Shown: one piece after another, positions 12,974-18,798 of the stretch
Layout of the letters: every line of letters begins with the position of its first letter
Position numbering within the stretch: position 1 is the stretch's first letter
NCBI GenBank assembly: GCA_964564695.1
Contig: CAZMCC010000078.1
Span: 1-18,798, forward strand
Direction: 5' to 3'
DNA from: CAZMCC01 sp964564695
GTDB taxonomy: Bacteria; Planctomycetota; Phycisphaerae; Phycisphaerales; UBA1924
Length of the DNA stretch: 18,798 bases
The notes under the pieces: model-generated
What the model was told of the DNA's origin: nothing
Databases searched by the model: none
Seen by the model: the letters and a program-made list of their open reading frames with translations, nothing else
Made by a program: the position numbers and the translations under genes

Positions 12974-13825
12974 ATGAATGACGATCGCAATCGCACCGGC
13001 GCGGCCCTTTCCCGCCGGCGGTTTCCCCGATCCTCGCTGCTGATGGCGGCGGGGGTGTGTGTGCTCGGGTTCGCGGCGCTGGGGGTGCTGGCCCAAGGCG
13101 GGGGGGGCGTGACGCCGCCGGTGTCGCCGGCGACGACCACCGAGGCGCCCAAGGGCGCCGAGGTCAGCCTGCAAGACCTGTTCATGCAGTCGTTCGACTT
13201 CTTCACGGTCCTGCTGCTGTTGTGTTCGCTGGTCGCGTGGTCGATCATCGTGATCTGCGCGATCGAGGTGCGGAAGAAGAACATCCTGCCGGAGGAGTCG
13301 GAGCAGGTGCTGCGCCGGCTCGTGAAGGCGGGGAGTTGGAGCGAGCTGCGGACGTTCGTGACGCAGGACGACTCGTTCCCCAGTGCCGTGGTGCGGACGT
13401 GCCTCTCGCAGTCGACGGATGACAAGGATTCGATCCGCGAGGCGGCGGAGCTGGCGGCGAGCGAAGAGACCGCGAAGTGGTTCCGCAAGATCGAGCCGCT
13501 CAACGTGCTGGGGAACATCGGCCCGCTGCTGGGGCTGGCCGGGACGGTGTGGGGCATGGTGATCGCGTTCGCGGCCCTTGGTCAGGCGGGCGGGCAGGCG
13601 AACCCGGCGAATATTTCTCTCGGCGTGTCCAAGGCGCTGTTCCACACGCTGCTGGGGCTGCTGCTGGCGCTGCCGGCGCTGGGGGTGTTCGGGTTCTACC
13701 GCGGCGTGGTCGATCGGCTGTGCACGCGGGCGATGGTCGTGTCGTGGGAGCTTGTTGAGGGGATGCTGACGCACGCTCCGGCGGCCCGCCAGAGTGCGGC
13801 GGCGGCTCCGGTCGGCCAGCGCTAA
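12974..13825 (+). CDS. MotA/TolQ/ExbB proton channel family protein
   Basis: A 283-residue inner-membrane protein. It has an N-terminal basic and hydrophobic segment (about 14-41, ending VLAQGGGG) that looks like a signal peptide or extra anchor, then a Pro/Thr-rich spacer, then three membrane spans (about 74-97, 176-201 and 224-245). The signature LGNIGPLLGLAGTVWGMVIAF (about 179-199) is the conserved second span of the TolQ/ExbB/MotA family. The cytoplasmic loop between spans 1 and 2 (about 98-175) is charged. With ExbD/TolR-type partners it forms a proton-driven stator that energises outer-membrane or envelope processes. The ATG has CGGAG seven bases upstream. It lies twelve bases before the first exbD-like gene. 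The specific function (Tol, Ton or motility-like) cannot be resolved. Confidence 0.9.
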   Translation: MNDDRNRTGAALSRRRFPRSSLLMAAGVCVLGFAALGVLAQGGGGVTPPVSPATTTEAPKGAEVSLQDLFMQSFDFFTVLLLLCSLVAWSIIVICAIEVRKKNILPEESEQVLRRLVKAGSWSELRTFVTQDDSFPSAVVRTCLSQSTDDKDSIREAAELAASEETAKWFRKIEPLNVLGNIGPLLGLAGTVWGMVIAFAALGQAGGQANPANISLGVSKALFHTLLGLLLALPALGVFGFYRGVVDRLCTRAMVVSWELVEGMLTHAPAARQSAAAAPVGQR

Positions 13826-13837
13826 CCAAGAAGAACC

Positions 13838-14308
13838 ATGCGCCTTCGACGCACCAGCGCACAGCACCACAGCTTCCACGGGATCAACGCGACGCCGTTG
13901 ATCGACGTGGTGATGTGCCTCATCGTGTTCTTCCTGCTGGTGGGGAAGCTGGCGGTGGACCAGGGCGGGGGCGTGCTCCTGCCCAGGAGCGGGGCGGGCA
14001 AGACCGACCCGGCCGAGAACATGCTCACGGTGAACATCGCGCCGGTCGACGCGGAGCACCCCCCCCCGGCGCCGACGGGGGTCGAGTCGTGGACGCCGGG
14101 GGCGACCGCGAGCCTGCTCGGGCAGCTCGTGCCGAGTCCCGCGGCGATGGAGACCCTGGTGAAGGCGAAGCTCGCGCAGGATCCCAAGGCGGTGGTGCAG
14201 ATCCGGGCCCACCGGGATTTGCCGTTCGCGGCGGTTGAGCCGGTGATCCGGGCGTGCGGGCGCGGCGGGGCGACGACGATCCGGCTGGTGACGGAGAAGG
14301 TCGAATGA
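13838..14308 (+). CDS. ExbD/TolR-family biopolymer transport protein (first copy)
   Basis: A 156-residue protein with a short cytoplasmic N-terminus, a single membrane span (about 20-38) and a periplasmic domain. The span begins INATPLIDVVMCLIVFFLLV, with the conserved proton-carrying Asp23. The C-terminal part has the usual ExbD/TolR fold pattern (VVQIRAHRDLPFAAVEPVIRACGRGGATTIRLVTE, split around 117-151). A Pro-rich insertion (about 70-85, over a run of nine C) is unusual. The upstream AAGAAG is a weak ribosome binding site, so translation may be coupled to the TolQ-like gene. Its stop overlaps the start of the next exbD-like gene as ATGA. Confidence 0.88.
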   Translation: MRLRRTSAQHHSFHGINATPLIDVVMCLIVFFLLVGKLAVDQGGGVLLPRSGAGKTDPAENMLTVNIAPVDAEHPPPAPTGVESWTPGATASLLGQLVPSPAAMETLVKAKLAQDPKAVVQIRAHRDLPFAAVEPVIRACGRGGATTIRLVTEKVE

Positions 14309-14826
14309 CCCGCGCAGCGGCACAACCTTCGAGCACGCGCCGGGAGCGCCGGCGGCGGCGGTCCGGGCGGTTCGAGCGGCGCGACGCCCTGCACGGCTAC
14401 TCGCTGCACTTCGGGCCCAACATGACGCCGATGGTCGACGTCGTGATGGTGATCCTGATCTTCTTCATGGCGAGCGCGGCGTTCTTCGGGAGCGAGTGGT
14501 TCCTGCGGGCCGCGATCCCGCCGGAGCAGGCCGGGCGCGGGGCGGCGGCAGCGAAGCGGGACCCGACGTATATCCCGCCGACGCGGTTGACGGTCAGTCT
14601 TGACGTGAGCGAGGGGCGGGTGGTGGGCTCGTTCATCGACGTCAACAAGGGTTCGATTGACGACGTGGTGAAGCGGATCGCCGCGATCCCCCCAGGCCCC
14701 GAGCTCGACAACGTCGAGGTGCTCGTGCGATCGACGGGGAGCGTGCCGTACCGGGATGTGATCCGGGTGCACGAGGCGCTGGAGCGGGCGGGGATCAAGA
14801 AGGTGGGGTTGGGGGTAGGGCGGTAG
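14305..14826 (+). CDS. ExbD/TolR-family biopolymer transport protein (second copy)
   Basis: A 173-residue paralogue of the preceding gene. It starts with an unusually long, very basic cytoplasmic tail (Arg-rich, about 12-26), then one membrane span (about 41-60) opening NMTPMVDVVMVILIFFM with the conserved Asp45. The periplasmic domain includes RLTVSLDVSEGRVVGSFIDV and a C-terminal VEVLVRSTGSVPYRDVIRVHEAL segment. The ATG overlaps the stop of the first copy (ATGA) and a GGAGAAGG site sits inside that gene, so the two are translated together. Two different ExbD subunits beside one TolQ-type channel suggest a heteromeric stator. The arginine-rich tail may touch membrane lipid or a cytoplasmic partner; that is inference. 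Confidence 0.88.
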   Translation: MTRAAAQPSSTRRERRRRRSGRFERRDALHGYSLHFGPNMTPMVDVVMVILIFFMASAAFFGSEWFLRAAIPPEQAGRGAAAAKRDPTYIPPTRLTVSLDVSEGRVVGSFIDVNKGSIDDVVKRIAAIPPGPELDNVEVLVRSTGSVPYRDVIRVHEALERAGIKKVGLGVGR

Positions 14827-14835
14827 GAATCGAAG

Positions 14836-14866
14836 ACCCGGCGGACAGAGCTCCGCCGGGGCACCC
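14836..14866. repeat. Palindromic repeat, family 2 (copy 2), between convergent genes
   Basis: All 31 bases are identical to 11105-11135, with a 9-bp perfect stem (14837-14845 with 14852-14860) and a CAGAGC-type loop. It fills nearly all of the 43-base gap between the exbD-like stop and the mraY stop. It could act as a two-way transcription end, although no T-tract follows on either side. Confidence 0.85.
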
Positions 14867-14869
14867 GAT

Positions 14870-16054
14870 TCAGCGCACCTTGACCAGGGCGAGCGCCACA
14901 ATCACCAGGATCGTCGCGACAATCCAGAATCTGGCGACGACCTGCTGCTCGGTCCAGCCGACCACGTGGAAGTGGTGGTGGATAGGGGCGACGCGGAAGA
15001 TGCGTTTGCCGGTGCCGGTGCGCTTCTTGGTGTATTTGAAGTAGCCGACTTGGAGCATGACGCTCGCGATTTCGACGAGGAAGACGCCGCTCATGAGCAG
15101 CAGGAGCAGTTCCTGGCGGATGACGACCGCGATATAGGCGAGCAGGCCGCCCAGGCAGAGCGAGCCGGTGTCGCCCATGAAGACCTGCGCGGGGGAGCAG
15201 TTCCACCACAAAAAGCCCAGGCACGCGCCGGCGACGGCGGCGGCGAGGACGATCAGCTCGTCGCTCATGGCGACATACGGCACGAGCAGGTACTGGGCCG
15301 CGGCCTGGTTGCCGGCGATGTAGGTGAGGGCGACGAGGCCGAGGGCGACGGCGGTGGTGATGCCGGCGGCGAGGCCGTCCATGCCGTCGGTGATGTTCAC
15401 GGCGTTGGACATGCCGGCGAGCATGAGGACGGTGAGGACGATGAAGGCGACGCGCGGGAGGACGATGAGGCCCGGCGCGGGGGCGCCGCCGGGGGCGTAG
15501 GTTGCCTGGAAGGGGAGGGTGAGGGCGTGGGCGAGGTCGATGGGGGCCTCGGAATCGCCGTGGTTGTAGACGAAGTAGCCGACCATGGCGCCCAGGCCGA
15601 GCTGGAAGACGAGCTTCTCCCACGCATAGAGGCCCTGGCGGCTCTTGCCGGGACGCCGGGCCGCGGTGAGCTTGAGCCAGTCGTCGATGGAGCCCAGTGC
15701 GGCGAGCCAGACGAGCACGAGCAGGCCGACCTGGAGGTAGAAGTTCGTGACGTCGCCCAGGAGCAGGCAGCTGGCGGCGATGGCGCCGGCGATGAGGACG
15801 CCGCCCATGGTGGGGACGTTGGCCTTGGTGCTGGCGGCGGCGCGGAGGGCCTCGGCGTCGCTGAGGCCGGCGTCGCCGATCTTGCGACGCCGGAGCCAGG
15901 CGATGGTGCGCCGGCCGTTGAGGGTGACGATGAAGAAGGCGACCAGTGCCGCGGCCATCGCGCGGAAGGTGAGCTGGTCGAGGAGCATGAAGAGGAAGCC
16001 GACGCCAATGCTGTCGAGGGTGTTGCGCAGCTTGTCGTACAGGACGTAGAGCAT
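14870..16054 (-). CDS. mraY: Phospho-N-acetylmuramoyl-pentapeptide-transferase
   Basis: A 394-residue polytopic inner-membrane enzyme that transfers phospho-MurNAc-pentapeptide from UDP to undecaprenyl phosphate, making lipid I. Family motifs: PTMGG (81-85), the DDxxK-type GSIDDWLKL (121-129) with Asp124/Asp125, NAVNITDGMDGLA (217-229), FMGDTGSL (292-299), and PIHHHFHVVGW (357-367) with its HHH. About ten hydrophobic spans are visible. The ATG follows the murF stop by two bases, so the genes form one operon. A loop of about 20 residues rich in Pro/Gly/Ala (about 184-199) is somewhat longer than usual. The gene is convergent with the exbD-like genes. Confidence 0.95.
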   Translation of the reverse strand: MLYVLYDKLRNTLDSIGVGFLFMLLDQLTFRAMAAALVAFFIVTLNGRRTIAWLRRRKIGDAGLSDAEALRAAASTKANVPTMGGVLIAGAIAASCLLLGDVTNFYLQVGLLVLVWLAALGSIDDWLKLTAARRPGKSRQGLYAWEKLVFQLGLGAMVGYFVYNHGDSEAPIDLAHALTLPFQATYAPGGAPAPGLIVLPRVAFIVLTVLMLAGMSNAVNITDGMDGLAAGITTAVALGLVALTYIAGNQAAAQYLLVPYVAMSDELIVLAAAVAGACLGFLWWNCSPAQVFMGDTGSLCLGGLLAYIAVVIRQELLLLLMSGVFLVEIASVMLQVGYFKYTKKRTGTGKRIFRVAPIHHHFHVVGWTEQQVVARFWIVATILVIVALALVKVR

Positions 16055-16056
16055 CG

Positions 16057-17559
16057 CTACGCGGTCCCGTTGCGGGGAGGGGTCGGCGGCGCGGGGGGCG
16101 GTGTGTAGGGGCCGCCGAAGCGGGTTCGCAGCGGCGCGAGCAGGCGTTCGAGCTTGCGCCCGCGCGAGCCCTTGAGCAGGACGAAGTCGCCGGGGCGGAG
16201 CCAGCGGGCGGCGACCGACGACTGGGCCTCGTCGAGGTCGCTCACGCACAGCACGCGATCGTCGGACCAGGCCTGGCCGGGGCTGGCACTCCCACTCGGA
16301 TCGTGCAGGGCCTCGGCGGCGTGGAGCATGAGGTGGCCGACGAGGACGACAGCGTCGACGCCGGGGGTGGAGCGGAGGAGGCGGCCGAGCTGGCGGTGGG
16401 CTTCGGGGCCGTGGGGGCCGAGCTCGAGCATGTCGCCGAGCACCGCGACGCGGCGCCGGGCGCCCGAGCCGAGTTCGAGGAAGGTGCGGACGGCGGCGCC
16501 CATGGAGTCGGGGTTGGCGTTGTAGGCGTCGTTGAGGATTTCGATGGGGCCGACGCGGGAGCGTTCGAGGCGCATCGACTGGCCGGTGGCGGTCGAGAGG
16601 GCGCGGGCGATCTCGTCGTCGGTGACGCCGAGGCGACGCCCGACGGCGATGGCCGCGAGGGTGTTGAGGGCGTTGTGCTCGCCGAGGAGGCGGGTGCGGT
16701 AGGTCCAGCGTCCGTTGACGCTGAACTTGGAGCCGTCGGGGATGCCGCCGGGGGTGGAGGCTTCGTGGACGAAGTCGGTGAGGCGGAGGTCGGCGGTCTC
16801 GGCGCGGCCGAAGGTGACGAGGTGGGGGACGGGCGCGAGGAACTCGCCGAGCAGGGGCGTGTCGCCGGTGACGACGGCGAGGCCGCCGGGGCGGAGGTAG
16901 GGGAGCAGGCTGCCTTCTTCGCGGGCGACGCCCTCGATGGAGCCGAGGCCCTCGAGGTGCTCGTGCCCGATGCTGGTGAGCACGGCGACGTCGGGCTCGA
17001 TGACTTCGGCGAGGGCGGCGATCTCGCCGGGGGCGTTGGTGCCGACCTCGCAGACGAGGAACTGGTCGCCGGCCTGGGCCGAGAGGATGGTGAGGGGGAC
17101 GCCGATGGCGTTGTTGAACGAGCCGCGCGGGCTGGTGCCGCGGAGGCGTGAGGAGAGGACCGCGGCGATGAGGCTGGTGGTGGTGGTCTTGCCGTTGGAG
17201 CCGGCGACGGCGATCACGCGGGTGGTGTCGAGGCCGCGCCGGTAGGCGGAAGCGAGCTTGAGCAGGGATCTGCCTGAGTCGGCTACGCAGACGGCGGGGA
17301 CGGGGCGGCTGAGGCGTTCGGGCTTGAAGGCGGCGGCGTCGTCGACGATGACCATGCCGGCGCCGGCGTGGACGGCGTCGGCGATGAAGGCGTGGCCGTC
17401 GAAGCGCTCGCCGCGGAGGGCGAGGAAGACCTGGCCGGGCTTGATGGAGCGGGAGTCGGTGCTGATGCCGGCGAGAGTGCCGGTGATGCGCGCGTCAGCG
17501 CGGGCGAGCCATGAGCCGCCGGTTGCGCCTTTGAGGTTGTCGGGGGTCCAGAAGGTCAC
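16057..17559 (-). CDS. murF: UDP-N-acetylmuramoyl-tripeptide--D-alanyl-D-alanine ligase
   Basis: A 500-residue cytosolic Mur ligase that adds D-Ala-D-Ala to UDP-MurNAc-tripeptide. The N-terminal UDP-binding domain starts FWTPDNLKGATGG and includes GISTDSRSIKPGQVFLALRGERFDGHAF (about 31-58). The ATP-binding P-loop GSNGKTTT is at 120-127, EVGTNAPGEI at 171-180, and GHEHLEGLGS at 198-207. The C-terminal domain has DAYNANPDSM and LGDMLELG. The start is uncertain: GTG at 17559 fits the family N-terminus, while GTG at 17571 has a GGAG too close. The frame is open much further upstream, but that Pro-rich extension does not look like MurF. The proline-rich C-terminal end (about 487-498) is unusual. 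It sits between murE and mraY in the usual order. Confidence 0.94.
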   Translation of the reverse strand: MTFWTPDNLKGATGGSWLARADARITGTLAGISTDSRSIKPGQVFLALRGERFDGHAFIADAVHAGAGMVIVDDAAAFKPERLSRPVPAVCVADSGRSLLKLASAYRRGLDTTRVIAVAGSNGKTTTTSLIAAVLSSRLRGTSPRGSFNNAIGVPLTILSAQAGDQFLVCEVGTNAPGEIAALAEVIEPDVAVLTSIGHEHLEGLGSIEGVAREEGSLLPYLRPGGLAVVTGDTPLLGEFLAPVPHLVTFGRAETADLRLTDFVHEASTPGGIPDGSKFSVNGRWTYRTRLLGEHNALNTLAAIAVGRRLGVTDDEIARALSTATGQSMRLERSRVGPIEILNDAYNANPDSMGAAVRTFLELGSGARRRVAVLGDMLELGPHGPEAHRQLGRLLRSTPGVDAVVLVGHLMLHAAEALHDPSGSASPGQAWSDDRVLCVSDLDEAQSSVAARWLRPGDFVLLKGSRGRKLERLLAPLRTRFGGPYTPPPAPPTPPRNGTA

Positions 17560-17665
17560 GTGGTCCGTCACGCTCCGAGGAAAGGGTCGCGGCGGCCGTG
17601 CCGCGGGTGGTCGATGGTATTGCGCCCGAGCGGGGCGTTTGGTGGTGGGGTGGGGGGTGGTGGGG
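17560..17665 (-). other. Gap between murE and murF
   Basis: 106 bases without a recognised gene. The sequence is C-rich on the coding strand and could be translated only as a low-complexity Pro/Arg stretch. I see no convincing promoter, terminator or repeat; a GGAG close to the murF start is its only notable element. Confidence 0.5.
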
Positions 17666-18798
17666 TCAGCCGGCGGCGACGTTGACGCGTTGTCGGCGGG
17701 CGACGAGGGCGGAGCGGGCCACAAGCCGATCGTCGAAATCACGCCGGACGACCCCGCCGCGCCCGTCGGGGAGGAGCTGGTAGTCCTCGTGGCCCTTGCC
17801 GGCGATGAGGACGAGGTCGCCGGGGGCGGCGGATTCGATGGCCTTGTGGATGGCGTGCTCGCGGTCGGCGTCGACGCGGACCTTCGGGCGAGACGCTGCG
17901 GGGATGCCGGTGAGGATCTCGTCGATGATGGTCGAGGGGGATTCGGTGCGGGGGTTGTCGCTGGTGACGACGACGTGGTCGGCGAGCTCGCTGGCGACGG
18001 CGCCCATCTTGGGGCGCTTGGCGCGGTCGCGGTCGCCGCCGCAGCCGAAGACGGCGGTGAGGGCCGAGGAGCCAGCTTTCAGGCCGGCGAGGACGTGGAG
18101 GACGGTGCGGAGCGAGTCGTCGGAGTGGGCGTAGTCGACGTAGACGGTGACGTTGTCCTTGGGGGTGCTGACGAGCTGGAGGCGCCCGGGCGGGGCCTCG
18201 GCCCGCGCGAGGGCGTGCTCAAGGTCGGTGGCGGTGAAGCCGTCGGGGTGGGTGGGGCTCCGTCCGAACGCCTCGTGGATGGCGGCGACCGCCTGCAGGG
18301 CGTTCATGACGTTGTGCGGACCGACGATGGGCGCCTTCGCGATGACCTGGCCCCAGGGGCCGAAGAGGCGCATGCGGGTCCAGCGCGCGGAGGCTTCCTC
18401 GGCGATGCCGGTCGCGCCGCCTTTGCCGGGAGTGAGCGAGCACGTGAGGACCGGGGCGCGGCACGAGGCGGTGATGCGAGCGTGGGCGGGGTCGTCGACG
18501 TTCACGACGCCGGCGCCGCCGGGGGATGCGCGGCTGGGGGGGCGGAGCATCTCGAAGAGCCGGGCCTTGGCCCCGGCGTAGTTGTCCATCGTCTTGTGGT
18601 AGTCGATGTGGTCGTGGGTGAGGTTGGTGAAGACGCCGACGTCGAACTGCAGGGCGGCGACGCGCCCCTGGTCGAGGGCGTGGCTCGACACTTCGAGCAC
18701 CGCCGCCTTGCAGCCGGACTCGACCATGGTGGCGAGGGTGCGGGAGAGTTCGATGCTCGGCGGTGTGGTGAAGGCGGCGGGGGCGACCTCGCGCCCGC
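17666..18798 (-). CDS. murE: UDP-N-acetylmuramoyl-L-alanyl-D-glutamate--2,6-diaminopimelate ligase, 5' end outside window
   Basis: The C-terminal 376 residues or so of a Mur ligase. The frame runs off the right edge without a start; the visible part opens FTTPPSIELSRTLATMVES, so the UDP-binding domain and P-loop are missing only because the window ends. Motifs present: LEVSSHALDQGRV, FTNLTHDHIDYHKTMDNY, VDYAHSDDSLRTVL, FGCGGDRDRAKRPKMG, and TSDNPRTESPSTIIDEI. The DNPR motif and GKGHEDYQ mark the meso-diaminopimelate-adding type, not the lysine type. It is followed by murF after about 106 bases, consistent with a murE-murF-mraY arrangement. Internal ATGs exist (for example at 18727) but fall in the middle of the enzyme and are not starts. 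Confidence 0.94.
   Translation of the reverse strand, partial: GREVAPAAFTTPPSIELSRTLATMVESGCKAAVLEVSSHALDQGRVAALQFDVGVFTNLTHDHIDYHKTMDNYAGAKARLFEMLRPPSRASPGGAGVVNVDDPAHARITASCRAPVLTCSLTPGKGGATGIAEEASARWTRMRLFGPWGQVIAKAPIVGPHNVMNALQAVAAIHEAFGRSPTHPDGFTATDLEHALARAEAPPGRLQLVSTPKDNVTVYVDYAHSDDSLRTVLHVLAGLKAGSSALTAVFGCGGDRDRAKRPKMGAVASELADHVVVTSDNPRTESPSTIIDEILTGIPAASRPKVRVDADREHAIHKAIESAAPGDLVLIAGKGHEDYQLLPDGRGGVVRRDFDDRLVARSALVARRQRVNVAAG

Noticed and set aside
14051..14072. Run of nine C in the first exbD-like gene as a frameshift site
   Set aside because: The frame is intact on both sides and encodes a plausible proline run in a periplasmic linker; nothing else supports slippage.
1..18798. 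CRISPR array, tRNA or rRNA genes
   Set aside because: No regularly spaced direct repeats and no cloverleaf or rRNA-like segments were recognised on either strand.

Overview
The window is very GC-rich and looks like a chromosomal segment of a Planctomycetota bacterium, probably close to Phycisphaerales. That assignment is an inference from composition, gene content and the abundance of GTG starts; no rRNA or other marker is present to prove it. Housekeeping genes dominate: lysine/DAP synthesis (dapB), thiamine (thiL), tRNA t6A modification (tsaE), and peptidoglycan precursor synthesis (murE, murF, mraY, with a meso-DAP-type MurE). On the whole the + strand is G-rich whichever way the genes point, so genes on the two strands use different synonymous codons.

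Region 1 (1-2500): a broken ParA-like remnant, a biopterin-dependent phenylalanine hydroxylase (phhA), a divergent 73-residue orphan protein whose ribosome binding site sits in a hairpin, and an unrecognised 275-residue protein with a possible PD-(D/E)XK nuclease core. The ParA remnant and the nuclease-like gene are visibly less GC-rich than their neighbours and look acquired.

Region 2 (2497-5913, all minus strand): a tightly packed run reading, in transcription order, split-barrel/DUF2470-like protein, YtcJ-type amidohydrolase lacking its beta-sandwich, HicA toxin, HicB antitoxin, 2-hydroxyacid dehydrogenase, nuclease-like gene. Several junctions are 4-nt ATGA overlaps.

Region 3 (5990-7811): a 42-residue lysine-rich histone-H1-like protein with its own promoter, structured leader and strong terminator; dapB on the opposite strand; and an unknown membrane-anchored protein.

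Region 4 (8011-14826, all plus strand): an M16 peptidase homologue that has lost its zinc motif, a double-domain ABC permease of the Fe(III)/FbpB type, thiL, tsaE continuous in frame with a YacG zinc finger through an extreme poly-G tract, then a TolQ/ExbB-like protein and two ExbD/TolR-like proteins. Two families of short palindromic repeats punctuate the ends of these genes, and one copy lies inside the tsaE reading frame.

Region 5 (14870-18798, minus strand): murE (5' end outside the window), murF and mraY, part of a division/cell-wall cluster, convergent with the exbD genes.

No rRNA, tRNA, CRISPR array, transposase or phage gene was seen, and no stretch over 300 bases lacks a gene. I found no clear new multi-gene system. 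The best candidates for novelty are the nuclease-like accessory gene, the palindromic repeat families with one exapted into tsaE, the TsaE-YacG continuity, and the regulated lysine-rich gene.
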